Below, piece after piece: positions 1 to 9,651 of a DNA stretch of 64,000 nucleotides; position 1 is the stretch's first letter; each line of letters starts with the position of its first letter. The position numbers were made by a program, and so were the translations under genes. The notes beneath the pieces were generated by a model that was not told the DNA's origin, ran no database searches, and worked only from the letters and a program-made list of their open reading frames with translations. Source of the stretch: an uncultured Pelagibacteraceae bacterium (GTDB lineage Bacteria; Pseudomonadota; Alphaproteobacteria; Pelagibacterales; Pelagibacteraceae); the NCBI GenBank assembly GCA_902585045.1, contig CACICB010000004.1:1-64000 (forward strand), read 5' to 3'.

Positions 1-429
1 TAAATTTTTATCTAAAAATAAATCGTAGAGCTTTTCTCCTTTAGGTCCACCAACATCATAGTGATGTTCAACATTTTTTTTTGATTTTCCTTGAAGATTA
101 AAATTTGTTAAAGTTCTCCAAAAACCATATATTTTTTTTGAAACTAAACTTGGTATAGTAACTTCAGTTCTTCCAAGATTTTTAACAAAGCCTAAAATAA
201 ATTCTCGTAAAGAGGCATTCTCAATTATAAGTTCTTCGTTCATGTAAGCTTCCGGAAAGGCTATCTCAGGAAATAGTATTAGTCTAGTTCCAAGACTCTC
301 TTTTAAAATTTTTAAGGTAATTGGTTTTTCTGATCTTGGGTTGCCACAAATATATTTTTGGCCCTTTGGATCAACCAGTATTATTCCATCTTCTTTATAT
401 ATTTTAGATAAGACTCTAGCTAATATCAT
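1..429 (-). CDS. Cyclopropane-fatty-acyl-phospholipid synthase-like SAM methyltransferase (N-terminal part, runs off window)
   Basis: Reverse-strand translation from the ATG at 429 reads MILARVLSKIYKEDGIILVDPKG...KKNVEHHYDVGGPKGEKLYDLFLDKNL; the HHYDvG...LYDLFLDKNL motif is typical of CFA synthases. Confidence 0.75.
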   Translation of the reverse strand, partial: MILARVLSKIYKEDGIILVDPKGQKYICGNPRSEKPITLKILKESLGTRLILFPEIAFPEAYMNEELIIENASLREFILGFVKNLGRTEVTIPSLVSKKIYGFWRTLTNFNLQGKSKKNVEHHYDVGGPKGEKLYDLFLDKNL

Positions 430-431
430 AA

Positions 432-1361
432 TTAAGCCGCTAAGTTTTTTTCACTAGTAAAATTATGTTTGTTTAATTTTGCAATAAGTTCTTTCCGTTT
501 TTCCTCACTCAGTAAAGTTAATGGAGGTAACATATTCTTATAATTTGCATCTTTTATCGAATGAAAACTATGCAAAGCTGATATCAAATTATATTGATCG
601 AATGTCTCTCTTACAGCTATTAATTGATCGTTTTTAGTCTGTGGATTTTTGTTTTCAAAATCATCAAACACTTTTCTAGCTATAGAGTGAGTTACATTAG
701 TTACTGCAGAAATACATCCAGAACATCCAAGTTTTAAGCCCTTAAGCAACTTTGCTTCTGATCCAGGAAACATCAAAAATTTTGAGATTTTTAAAGTTTC
801 AAACAAGTTATAACTCGAGTCTTTGCAACCAATTATGTTTTCTGGAAATGCTTTAACAAGCTTTGTTACTGCTTCAGCTGAAAACTTGTAGCCACTTAAT
901 TTTTCAAAATTATATAAAATTATTTTTGCTTTAGGTGTTGCAGTTATTATTTTCTTGTAAAATTCAAAAACTCCCTCATCGGTATTTCCTTTATAATATG
1001 CAGGAGGCATAATTAAAAAATCTCTAAATTCATACTCCATTGCATATTTTATTAAATCAATATTGTCATTTAGAGAATTACATCCAGTTCCTAAAAAGAA
1101 TTGTTTTCTCAATTTATGGCTAGCGATTTTTGAAATAAATTCTTTTTTTTCTTGCAATGTGAGCAACTGACTTGCCCCCGTTGACCCAAAGAAAAAAACA
1201 CCCGTACAACCTTTTTTGATTAAATGTTCACCATGAAAAATGGTGGCCTCAACGTTTAATGTTAAGTCTTTATTTAAAACACTTAAACTAGCAGCGTATA
1301 CACCTCGTTTTATCATCTTATTGACCCAATTTATTGCAATAAAATATAATATAAGCTTCAA
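432..1361 (-). CDS. Dihydrodipicolinate synthase/N-acetylneuraminate lyase family protein (start may be internal, MIKRGVYAAS)
   Basis: GVFFFGSTGASQLLTLQEK, ILYNFEKLSGYKF and GCKDSS (Schiff-base Lys) motifs of the DapA family. Confidence 0.8.
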   Translation of the reverse strand: MKLILYFIAINWVNKMIKRGVYAASLSVLNKDLTLNVEATIFHGEHLIKKGCTGVFFFGSTGASQLLTLQEKKEFISKIASHKLRKQFFLGTGCNSLNDNIDLIKYAMEYEFRDFLIMPPAYYKGNTDEGVFEFYKKIITATPKAKIILYNFEKLSGYKFSAEAVTKLVKAFPENIIGCKDSSYNLFETLKISKFLMFPGSEAKLLKGLKLGCSGCISAVTNVTHSIARKVFDDFENKNPQTKNDQLIAVRETFDQYNLISALHSFHSIKDANYKNMLPPLTLLSEEKRKELIAKLNKHNFTSEKNLAA

Positions 1362-1363
1362 AA

Positions 1364-2326
1364 ATGAAAGTTCTGATTCTCATAAATAAAGTAGGCCTGG
1401 GGGACTGTATAATTCACATTAATTATATCCATGAAATTTCAAAAAAATATGGAAAACCTGTTTCAATACTAGCTAAAGAGAATACAAGAGCAAAAGATCT
1501 TTTTCTGGATGACCCTCATATTAGTGAAGTGATAACATTAGATCGTTTAAATGATAATACTGGTTGCCATGATGGTCTAAATGGTTTTTTTAAATTGGTA
1601 AAAGATATAAAAGAAAAAAAATTTGATAAAGTATTCATCTTTAATAGTTCAATAAGATACTTTTTGGTTTGTAAAACCGCTGGTATTAAAAAAATAGCTC
1701 AATATCCTTTATTTAAAAAAAAAGGACAACATGTAGTTAATACTGCAAAAATTTTTACTGAAAATGAACTTAATAAAATTGTATCAACCCAACCAAAGCT
1801 TTTAATTAGTGAAGAAAAAATTCTAAAAGCGAAAAAAGATATATCTCAAAATCATAAAAATATTGTATTAGGAGTAAGTGCATCTGGGCCAACAAAGCGA
1901 TGGGGAATTAAAAATTTTATTGAATTAATCGAAAAAATAAATGAAAAATATCCCTCGAAATTTTATTTAGCTGCTGGAAAAAATGATCAACAATTGATTG
2001 ATCAAATATTAAACTCTAATCTTGGATCAAATTGTATTTCTTTAAATAATTTAAAGATAAATGAGATGTTGCCTATAATAGCTAATTGTAATTTGTATTG
2101 CGGAAATGATACTGGGTTTATGCACATTAGTGCAGCTTTAAATTTAAAGACTGTAGCTTTGTTCATGGATAGCCCGGTTCTTGCTTACGGAAAATACTCA
2201 GAAAATATTAATATAATAATTCCGGAAGGCGAGACCGAGGAAACAACAACTCACGATACTTTAGGTGCAAATAAGATTTCTTTTGATAAAGTTTATAATA
2301 AATGTGTTGAACTTTTATCTAACTAA
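1364..2326 (+). CDS. Glycosyltransferase family 9 (heptosyltransferase-like)
   Basis: N-terminal GLGDCI, central GVSASGPTKRWG, C-terminal CGNDTGFMHISAALNLKTVALF. Confidence 0.8.
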   Translation: MKVLILINKVGLGDCIIHINYIHEISKKYGKPVSILAKENTRAKDLFLDDPHISEVITLDRLNDNTGCHDGLNGFFKLVKDIKEKKFDKVFIFNSSIRYFLVCKTAGIKKIAQYPLFKKKGQHVVNTAKIFTENELNKIVSTQPKLLISEEKILKAKKDISQNHKNIVLGVSASGPTKRWGIKNFIELIEKINEKYPSKFYLAAGKNDQQLIDQILNSNLGSNCISLNNLKINEMLPIIANCNLYCGNDTGFMHISAALNLKTVALFMDSPVLAYGKYSENINIIIPEGETEETTTHDTLGANKISFDKVYNKCVELLSN

Positions 2327-2831
2327 AATCAGTTTTAATTATTTTTTCTTTGGCTTCATTTACTAGCTGACTCAATCTGGAACTATCCACATTACGGTTC
2401 ATGTCAGGATGAATTTTTTTTTGTAATTGATTAGCAGCTTTTAACACTTCTTCCTTACTTGCTCCTCTTTTAAGACCTAATAATTTATAAGCCTCTTCTG
2501 ATGTAAGACTTGATGAACCTTGGGTTTGACCAAACTGTCCTTGGGAAAACCTTCCAGAATTGTTTTTCATAAACTGAATTAATCTATACAATTGATAAAA
2601 TTGCAGTGCCGTAAATCCTTTTATTTTTAGCCCAGAAAGCAAGATCAGCCACATAGGAAGACTAAAGATGAATTTGCCACCGATTGTAAATAGAACAGCT
2701 AGAATTAGTGATATATAAACTGCGATTTTTTTTATATTAGTGGCTATCTTTTTTGAGCTAGCCCTAGCGAACCAATTTAGAAAAAGGTAGATTACGACGA
2801 AAATGATAATTCCCAGCAAAAACAAATTCAT
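2319..2831 (-). CDS. Membrane-anchored DnaJ-domain protein
   Basis: N-terminal TM segments; C-terminal J-domain-like EEAYKLLGLKRGASKEEVLKAANQLQKKIHPDMN. Confidence 0.75.
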   Translation of the reverse strand: MNLFLLGIIIFVVIYLFLNWFARASSKKIATNIKKIAVYISLILAVLFTIGGKFIFSLPMWLILLSGLKIKGFTALQFYQLYRLIQFMKNNSGRFSQGQFGQTQGSSSLTSEEAYKLLGLKRGASKEEVLKAANQLQKKIHPDMNRNVDSSRLSQLVNEAKEKIIKTDFS

Positions 2832-2844
2832 ATAATTTATAACT

Positions 2845-4929
2845 ATGAATATACCAAAACTTAAGAAAATAAAGACTACGAAAAATTATCACGGGATTCC
2901 ACTAGAAGATGATTATTCATGGGTTGATCAGCCAAATATCCTTGAAGTTTTGAAGGATCCAAAAAAGTTGAATTCTGAGGTCAAGGATTACATAGAAGCT
3001 AACAACAAAATAACTGAAGACTACTTTGCAGATGTTAAGAAATTACAGAAAAATTTATTTAACGAAATTAAAGGAAAAATTAAATTAGATGATACTGGAT
3101 TAAAATATAAAGATAAAAAATATTATTATTGGGCTAAAACAGAAGCGAGTAGCAATTACGGTAAGAGAATGAGGCAACTCATTGATGGTTCTAAACCTGA
3201 AGAAGTATTTTTTGATGGTGATTTGGAGAAGAAGAAATCTGGCTCTGAATATTTTGGGGTTGGAACTGTAAGTACTTCTTATTGTGATAATTTTATTGCT
3301 TATTCTCTAGATTTAAAAGGATCAGAATATTACACAATTCATTTGAGAGATCTTAGATCAGGAAAAAATGAAAAAGATGTAATTGAAAATACAAGTGGAA
3401 GCGTCACCTGGGCATTGGATAATAAAAGTTTTTTTTATTCAAAATTAGATAAATATCATAGACCAAGACAAATATTTAAACATGTAATTGGAACTTCCTC
3501 CGATCAAGATCAGCTTATTTTTGAGGAAAAAGATGAAACTTTTACTTGTGGCATAGGTATCACCTCCGATGAAAAATATTTTATAATTGGTACTTCTGAT
3601 CACATCACAACTGAGGAATATTTTTTTCCTACTGATACTAAAGAAATTAATCCTACCCTTTTTAAAAAAAGAAAAAATGATGTTCGTTATTCTATAGACT
3701 CTTGGCGAGGTTATTTTTATGTTCATACAAATGAGGGAGCTAGAGATTATAAGGTACTCAGATGTAAGACTAGTCAGATAGATAAATTGGAAGTTTTTAT
3801 CCCCGCTAAAAAAGAAACCGTTATCGGTGGGTTTGAATTTTTAGATGATTATATCCTTAGATCAGAAAAGTCTGATGCTATACCAAAACTTTTTGTAAGA
3901 AATATTAACACTAACAAAGAAGAAGAAATAAAAATTTCAGATGAGCCAATAGGTGTTCCTGGTATTTCTTTAATGCAAAGAGATACAAATACTACAATGA
4001 TAAGAGTTGGTTGGGAGAGTATGGCAACTCCAGGAAGAGTTTATGAGTATGATATCGTCACTAAAGAAAAAAAATTAGTTAAAGAAACAGAAATTCCATC
4101 TGGCCACGATCCTAGTAAATATGTGGTGGAAAGAATTAAAGCTCGATCACATGATGGTCGTATGATTCCAATTAGTTTAGTTAGATTGAAAGATTCAAAA
4201 CAGGATGGAAAATCAAAAGTATTACTCTACAGCTACGGAGCTTATAAACATTCGGTTAATTGTTCATTTAGTGCCTCAAGATTTTGTCTTGTAGATAGAG
4301 GAATTACTTTTGCGATAGCTCATATTAGAGGTGGAGGTGACCTTGGCGATAGTTGGCACACGGAAGGTAAAAAAAAATTAAAGAAAAATACTTTTCTAGA
4401 TTATGTAGCATGTGCAAATCATTTAATACAGCAAAGATATACTTATAAAGGTGGACTTTGTTTTTACGGTGGATCAGCTGGAGGTCTTACAGGTGGAGCA
4501 GTAGCTAACTTGTCTCCAGATTTATTTTTTGGAATGCTTTTGTTAGTACCTTTCGTAGATACTATGACTACTATGTTAAATGACAAATTGCCTTTAACTC
4601 CAGGTGAATGGGAGATGTGGGGAAATCCAATAAAAAGTAAAGAGTATTTTGAATATATTCTATCTTACTCACCGTATAATAATATTAAGAAAAAAGATTA
4701 CCCGCCGATGCTTATAACTACATCTTTGTTTGACAATCGAGTTCTTTACTCCGAACCAGTTAAATATATTGCAAAGTTAAGAGATTTAAAAACTGATAAT
4801 AATAATCAATTATTAAAATGTAAAATGGAAGCAGCAGGTCATGGAGGAATGTCTGGCCGTGACAATGCGATCACAGAGTTAGCTGAAGAATATTCATTTA
4901 TTTTAAAATCTGCAAAAATTTTAAAATAA
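2845..4929 (+). CDS. ptrB: Prolyl oligopeptidase family protein (oligopeptidase B, S9A)
   Basis: Catalytic region CFYGGSAGGLTGGAVANLSPDLFFGMLLLVPFVD; HIRGGGDLGDSWHTEGK; C-terminal AAGHGGMSGR. Confidence 0.9.
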   Translation: MNIPKLKKIKTTKNYHGIPLEDDYSWVDQPNILEVLKDPKKLNSEVKDYIEANNKITEDYFADVKKLQKNLFNEIKGKIKLDDTGLKYKDKKYYYWAKTEASSNYGKRMRQLIDGSKPEEVFFDGDLEKKKSGSEYFGVGTVSTSYCDNFIAYSLDLKGSEYYTIHLRDLRSGKNEKDVIENTSGSVTWALDNKSFFYSKLDKYHRPRQIFKHVIGTSSDQDQLIFEEKDETFTCGIGITSDEKYFIIGTSDHITTEEYFFPTDTKEINPTLFKKRKNDVRYSIDSWRGYFYVHTNEGARDYKVLRCKTSQIDKLEVFIPAKKETVIGGFEFLDDYILRSEKSDAIPKLFVRNINTNKEEEIKISDEPIGVPGISLMQRDTNTTMIRVGWESMATPGRVYEYDIVTKEKKLVKETEIPSGHDPSKYVVERIKARSHDGRMIPISLVRLKDSKQDGKSKVLLYSYGAYKHSVNCSFSASRFCLVDRGITFAIAHIRGGGDLGDSWHTEGKKKLKKNTFLDYVACANHLIQQRYTYKGGLCFYGGSAGGLTGGAVANLSPDLFFGMLLLVPFVDTMTTMLNDKLPLTPGEWEMWGNPIKSKEYFEYILSYSPYNNIKKKDYPPMLITTSLFDNRVLYSEPVKYIAKLRDLKTDNNNQLLKCKMEAAGHGGMSGRDNAITELAEEYSFILKSAKILK

Positions 4930-4933
4930 AAAT

Positions 4934-4962
4934 CTTGAAAAAATAAATATAATTCCCACATA
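4934..4962 (+). promoter_or_regulatory. Candidate RpoH (sigma-32) heat-shock promoter for hsp20
   Basis: CTTGAAA - 14 nt - CCCACATA immediately upstream of hsp20; matches the CTTGAA-N13-15-CCCCATNT consensus apart from one -10 mismatch. Confidence 0.6.
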
Positions 4963-4968
4963 CATTAT

Positions 4969-5019
4969 GTCGGTTGCCAAACGGGACTGACGTAAAACCT
5001 TGCTAACAAAGGAGGATAT
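4969..5019 (+). promoter_or_regulatory. Candidate ROSE-type RNA thermometer in the hsp20 5' UTR
   Basis: SD hairpin CC-TTGCT-(AACAA)-AGGA-GG (4998-5015) with the ROSE UYGCU/AGGA pairing; upstream imperfect hairpin GTCGGTTGCCAAACGGGACTGAC (4969-4991). Confidence 0.65.
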
Positions 5020-5460
5020 ATGACAAGTAAGGATCTATCGATCTTTAATTCACTTAGACCTTTTAGCGTAGGCTTCGATGATATGTTCGATCAGTTTGAG
5101 TCTATGTTAGGGAATGGTAGAGTAATTCAAAATAATTACCCACCATACAACATCCGAAAAGCAGGCAAAGATAAGTATGCTATTGAAGTAGCAGTTGCTG
5201 GCTTTAATAAAAATGATGTTGAAGTTGAATATGAAGATAATCTTTTAACTGTGAAGACGAAAGACGTTAAAAGAACTGAAGAAAAAGATGGCGATGAAGT
5301 TATTCATCGAGGAATATCGCAAAGATCTTTTGCTAGATCGTTCACAATTGCAGATGATGTAAAAGTGAATGGGGCTGAGCTAAAAGATGGTTTGCTAACT
5401 ATTTCTTGTGAAAAAATCATCCCCGAAATAAAGAAAAAAAGACTTATTGAAATAAAATAA
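5020..5460 (+). CDS. Small heat shock protein, Hsp20/IbpA family
   Basis: Alpha-crystallin domain YAIEVAVAGFNKNDVEVEYEDNLLTVKT...FTIADDVKVNGAELKDGLLTI. Confidence 0.92.
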   Translation: MTSKDLSIFNSLRPFSVGFDDMFDQFESMLGNGRVIQNNYPPYNIRKAGKDKYAIEVAVAGFNKNDVEVEYEDNLLTVKTKDVKRTEEKDGDEVIHRGISQRSFARSFTIADDVKVNGAELKDGLLTISCEKIIPEIKKKRLIEIK

Positions 5461-5468
5461 GTTTACCT

Positions 5469-5495
5469 TACTTGCGGAGTTTTACTCCGCAGGTA
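5469..5495. terminator. Stem-loop between convergent hsp20 and lipoprotein gene
   Basis: TACTTGCGGAGT-TTT-ACTCCGCAGGTA, 12-bp stem with one G-U. Confidence 0.65.
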
Positions 5496-5496
5496 A

Positions 5497-5802
5497 TTAA
5501 AAGCAGTTTTTACTACTAAAACCAACTACAATATTCCTTGGATTTACCTCAAACTTACGCTCACACTTAATCTTGTATTTTTCAGTTATATAAACATAGT
5601 TCCTATTTCTAGTTTTTAAAAACTCAACTTTATCTGGCTGACCATAAAAACTTTTGAGATCTTCCTCAGGTTTATTCAACCATTTACTTAAGTTTTGTCT
5701 CTCTTTTTCTGTTGTATCCTCAATTTTTTTTGAGACTGTTGTACAACCACCTAAAGAAATTATTAATAATGTGTATAAAATTACAAAATATAATTTTTTC
5801 AT
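5497..5802 (-). CDS. Small putative lipoprotein
   Basis: MKKLYFVILYTLLIISLGGCTT signal/lipobox; short basic C-terminal domain. Confidence 0.6.
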   Translation of the reverse strand: MKKLYFVILYTLLIISLGGCTTVSKKIEDTTEKERQNLSKWLNKPEEDLKSFYGQPDKVEFLKTRNRNYVYITEKYKIKCERKFEVNPRNIVVGFSSKNCF

Positions 5803-5937
5803 CTTAATCCTTATTTTATAACGAAAAGTTATAAACAGATATATTTACTAATGGTTGAATCTCGGCAGCTATGCCTGATTTAGTTAAGATTTTGTTAAAT
5901 ATATAGAGTAAAAAACTTTTAACGGAGGTTTAATTTT

Positions 5938-7248
5938 ATGATGGATAAATATTTTGAATATAGAAAACATAAAACAAATTTTAAAACAGAGGTAATCGCC
6001 GGGGTAACGACTTTTCTTACAATGGCTTACATAATGTTTTTAAATCCTTTTATCTTATCTGGTGAATTTGCTGGAACAGAAAAAGGTTTTTTTGATTTTG
6101 GTGCGGTTTTCACTGCAACAATTTTAGCAACAGCAGTTGCTTGTTTTATAATGGCGTTCCATGGACGTACGTGGCCAATAGGTCTAGCTCCTGGTATGGG
6201 TATTAACGCTTTTGTTGCTTATGGAGTAGTAGCAGGAATGGGTTACACACCTCAAGCAGCATTAGGTGCAGTGTTAGTTGCTGGAGTAATCTTCTTAGCA
6301 ATTTCATTAACTCCTTTGCGAGCTTGGTTAATTAACTCGATACCAAAAAGTTTAAAACTTGGAATAGGTGCAGGAATTGGATTGTTTTTAGCAATCATCG
6401 GTCTTGAGATAATGGGAGTAGTGGGAGATCATCCTGTTACACTTGTAACTCTCGGTGATATTAAAAATCCTCTAGTTCTTCTAGGGTGTTTGGCTTTTGT
6501 ATTTATGATTGTGTTGGAAAAAATGAAAATAAGAGGAAATATTATAATAGGAATTCTGCTATTTAGTATAATTGCTTGGGCTACAGGTCTGGCGAAGTTC
6601 AACGGAGTGGTTGGGTCTATTCCTCCAATGACTTACCTGTTTGAGTTTGATCTCAAAGCTGCCCTCACAGCAGGAATGGCCTCAATAGTCTTTACTTTAT
6701 TATTTATTGACTTTTTTGATACAGCGGGAACATTAACATCTGTTGCTAACGTAGCAGGCAAAGTAGATAAAAAAGGTAAAGTGCAAGATATAAATAAAGC
6801 CATGTTATCTGATAGCGTTGGAACAGTTGCAGGTGCTGTGATGGGTACAACAACAGTAACAAGTTATGTTGAGTCAGGTGCTGGTGTGAAAGCAGGTGGA
6901 AGAACAGGAATGACTTCGTTGGTTATTGGAGTTCTGTTTTTAGCTTGTTTGTTTTTTTCACCTTTAGCTACAAGTCTTCCAAAAGAAATAGATGGAGCAG
7001 CATTATTATATGTAGCAATTTTGTTTGTTAGAAACATTACAGATATTGAGTGGAATGATATAGCTGAGTCTGGACCAGCAGTTGTGGCTATGATAACTAT
7101 GCCTTTAACTTACAGTATTAGTAATGGTATCGCTCTTGCATTCATTTCTTATGCATTAATTCAAATCTTTACCGGTAAATTTGGAAAAACTTCGCCGGCT
7201 ATTTGGGTAATTGCAGTATTCAGCGTAGTAAGTTTCTACGTAGCTTAA
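5938..7248 (+). CDS. NCS2/AzgA-type purine (adenine/guanine/hypoxanthine) permease
   Basis: TEVIAGVTTFLTMAYIMFLNP, FIDFFDTAGTLTSVA, TTTVTSYVESGAGVKAGGRTG motifs. Confidence 0.9.
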   Translation: MMDKYFEYRKHKTNFKTEVIAGVTTFLTMAYIMFLNPFILSGEFAGTEKGFFDFGAVFTATILATAVACFIMAFHGRTWPIGLAPGMGINAFVAYGVVAGMGYTPQAALGAVLVAGVIFLAISLTPLRAWLINSIPKSLKLGIGAGIGLFLAIIGLEIMGVVGDHPVTLVTLGDIKNPLVLLGCLAFVFMIVLEKMKIRGNIIIGILLFSIIAWATGLAKFNGVVGSIPPMTYLFEFDLKAALTAGMASIVFTLLFIDFFDTAGTLTSVANVAGKVDKKGKVQDINKAMLSDSVGTVAGAVMGTTTVTSYVESGAGVKAGGRTGMTSLVIGVLFLACLFFSPLATSLPKEIDGAALLYVAILFVRNITDIEWNDIAESGPAVVAMITMPLTYSISNGIALAFISYALIQIFTGKFGKTSPAIWVIAVFSVVSFYVA

Positions 7249-7254
7249 AAGTTT

Positions 7255-7276
7255 AGGGCCAGGTAATTCTGGCCCT
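7255..7276. terminator. Bidirectional stem-loop between convergent purine permease and phosphoribosyltransferase
   Basis: AGGGCCAG-GTAATT-CTGGCCCT perfect 8-bp stem. Confidence 0.7.
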
Positions 7277-7803
7277 TAATTCTTCTGATGTTTCTCCATT
7301 AAGTCCTCAATTTTTATCTCTTCATAATGCTCAAACGGTTGAACAATCCAAGGATTGCTATCTAGTCTTTGTGCGCAAAAATCAGGTTCAAAAGTAGAGT
7401 CTTTTTTCTTCCATAAGACAGCTGTTTTAATTTCTTTTATATTTTCTCTTAAAGGTGGATATTTTTTTAACCAATTGATACTTTTGTTTAACGTAATTCC
7501 AGTATCAGATAAGTCATCACATAATAGGATATTTCCACTCATTTCTTGAACTGTTGAACTCATTTCCCTTGAAAAAACTAAATCTCCTTGTTGATCTTCA
7601 ACACCCTCACCAGAATAGGACTCTACAGCTAAATAAGCACATTTTAATTTAAACACACGACTTAATACATCAATGATCGGAGCGCCGCCCCTCATAATTC
7701 CAATGAGTAAATTAGGCTTAAAGCCACTTTTATGAATCTGTATAGCCAGTTTTTCTACGATTTGATTGTACTCTTTCCAATCAATGATAAGTTTATCTGC
7801 CAT
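7276..7803 (-). CDS. Purine phosphoribosyltransferase (xanthine/hypoxanthine-guanine type)
   Basis: PRPP motif NILLCDDLSDTGITL; GIMRGGAPIIDVLSR. Confidence 0.8.
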   Translation of the reverse strand: MADKLIIDWKEYNQIVEKLAIQIHKSGFKPNLLIGIMRGGAPIIDVLSRVFKLKCAYLAVESYSGEGVEDQQGDLVFSREMSSTVQEMSGNILLCDDLSDTGITLNKSINWLKKYPPLRENIKEIKTAVLWKKKDSTFEPDFCAQRLDSNPWIVQPFEHYEEIKIEDLMEKHQKN

Positions 7804-7836
7804 GAAGAAAGCTAATTTATTTTAAAGGAGTTGTAA

Positions 7837-8124
7837 ATGAAAGGATATGTAGTGTGTGTTTATAAAAATATAAATAATGAAGAAAAGTTAAAGGAATATG
7901 CAGCCAAAGCTAGAGCAGCAGTTGAAAAATATAAAGGTAAATTTTTAATAAGGGGCGGAAGATCAACTTCTAATGAAGGCGATAAATCTCCAAGAACAGT
8001 TGTAATTGAGTTCCCATCCTATGATGAGGCGAATAACTTTTATAATTCAAAAGAATATCAGAATGCACATTCGATTCTTAAGGGTTTTGCGGACCGACAA
8101 CACCAAACAGTCGAAGGGGCTTAA
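7837..8124 (+). CDS. DUF1330 domain-containing protein
   Basis: FLIRGG...RTVVIEFPSYDEANNFYNSKEYQ typical of DUF1330. Confidence 0.85.
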   Translation: MKGYVVCVYKNINNEEKLKEYAAKARAAVEKYKGKFLIRGGRSTSNEGDKSPRTVVIEFPSYDEANNFYNSKEYQNAHSILKGFADRQHQTVEGA

Positions 8125-8744
8125 TACTGAATTGGTTCATCATCGATACTACGCCATAGGTACCATGTGGCAACTGAACAATAGGGAGTAAATTTTTTAT
8201 AAAGTTTATTTAAAAAACTTTTTGGGGGATAATATTTCTTTTTATAGTTATTTGAAATTGCTCTAAGTAGACCGATATCCTGTAATGGCCATATGTTTGA
8301 TCGATTATAAGTAAATAATAATATCATTTCAGCACTCCACCTGCCGATCTGTCTAAGATTTGACAAATAAATAATAGCATCTTCATCACTCATTTTTTTA
8401 ATCAATTTTGGATCAAATTCTTTTTTAACAAATTTAATTGAAAGTTCTTTTATACCCAAAGCTTTTTGTCTACTTAAACCACAAGATTTAAGTTGAGATA
8501 AAGACAACTTAGATACATTAACAGGATTAATTTTTTTAGATTTCATCTGAAACTTTTTAAATACTGAATTTGCTGCTGAAACACTTATTTGTTGACCAAC
8601 TATACTTTTACAAAGAGAATAAAAGATATCTTTTCTAGTTGTTAAGAACTTATCATCATATTTGATTATTAGATTTTTTAGAACCTTATCTTTCCTAGAT
8701 AAAATCTTAATAGCTTTTAACCAATAACTAGGATAATTTCTCAC
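8121..8744 (-). CDS. HhH-GPD DNA-3-methyladenine glycosylase (AlkA/Mag-like)
   Basis: SIVGQQISVSAA, LRQIGRWSAEMILLF...DIGLLRA. Confidence 0.85.
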   Translation of the reverse strand: MRNYPSYWLKAIKILSRKDKVLKNLIIKYDDKFLTTRKDIFYSLCKSIVGQQISVSAANSVFKKFQMKSKKINPVNVSKLSLSQLKSCGLSRQKALGIKELSIKFVKKEFDPKLIKKMSDEDAIIYLSNLRQIGRWSAEMILLFTYNRSNIWPLQDIGLLRAISNNYKKKYYPPKSFLNKLYKKFTPYCSVATWYLWRSIDDEPIQY

Positions 8745-9619
8745 GGTTTAGAACTTACACTTTTTTTTTTTAGTTCGGACTCTCTCATAAAAATAATCAT
8801 GGAACTTATAATTATTAACCCAGCTCCAACTAGTGTTAAAAGTTTTGGTATTTCACTCCATATAAAATAACCTAATAAAATCGCGAAAACTAAATTTAAA
8901 TATTTAGTTGGTGTTACTAGTGAAGCTTCGGCATACCTTAATGAAACAGTTAAAAGTATATTAGCCACTGAACCAATAAGTCCTGTAAAGATTAAAAGAA
9001 GTAATTCAAATTTATTAGGCATTACCCATCCAAATGGTAAAGTTAATAATCCCACGATCATACTTAAAAGTGAGAAATAAAGAGCTATTCTGTAATTTGG
9101 TTCTGTTGAAGAAAGACTTCTTATACTTAAAGCAACACAAGCAAAAAAAATACAAAAAATTATTGGAAAAATATAATATAAATTTAATTCTTCATAAGCA
9201 GGTTTTACGATAAGTAACATTCCAAAAAAACCAATTAACACTGCAAGCCATCTTTTAACTCCAACTTTTTCTGATAAGAAAAATATGGATCCTAACGTAA
9301 CGAATATAGGGCCACCAAAAGTTAAGCTTACTACATCAGCTAAAGGTATTTCTCTAAGTGCTATAAATAAAGCAATTATTGCTAACGTACCTGTAATTGC
9401 TCTAAAGGCATGTAGCTTAGGTCTGCTTGTTTTATAAAAAGTTTTAAATTCACTTCGAGGAACAAGCATCAAAATTGGTATCAAGCCAAAAAAGAACCTT
9501 GAAAACAAAACTTGACCTACAGGAAACATATCTAACCATTTTACACTAGCGTCCATCATCGCAAAACATGCGACCGATGCAATACCGTACAATACGCCTA
9601 ATTGATTTCGTGTAAACAA
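8741..9619 (-). CDS. DMT/EamA family transporter
   Basis: About 10 TM segments; FRAITGTLAIIALFIALREIPLADVVSLTFGGPIFVTLGS. Confidence 0.85.
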   Translation of the reverse strand: MFTRNQLGVLYGIASVACFAMMDASVKWLDMFPVGQVLFSRFFFGLIPILMLVPRSEFKTFYKTSRPKLHAFRAITGTLAIIALFIALREIPLADVVSLTFGGPIFVTLGSIFFLSEKVGVKRWLAVLIGFFGMLLIVKPAYEELNLYYIFPIIFCIFFACVALSIRSLSSTEPNYRIALYFSLLSMIVGLLTLPFGWVMPNKFELLLLIFTGLIGSVANILLTVSLRYAEASLVTPTKYLNLVFAILLGYFIWSEIPKLLTLVGAGLIIISSMIIFMRESELKKKSVSSKP

Positions 9620-9651
9620 TTTAATATCCTCATAATCTGTATAAATAACTT

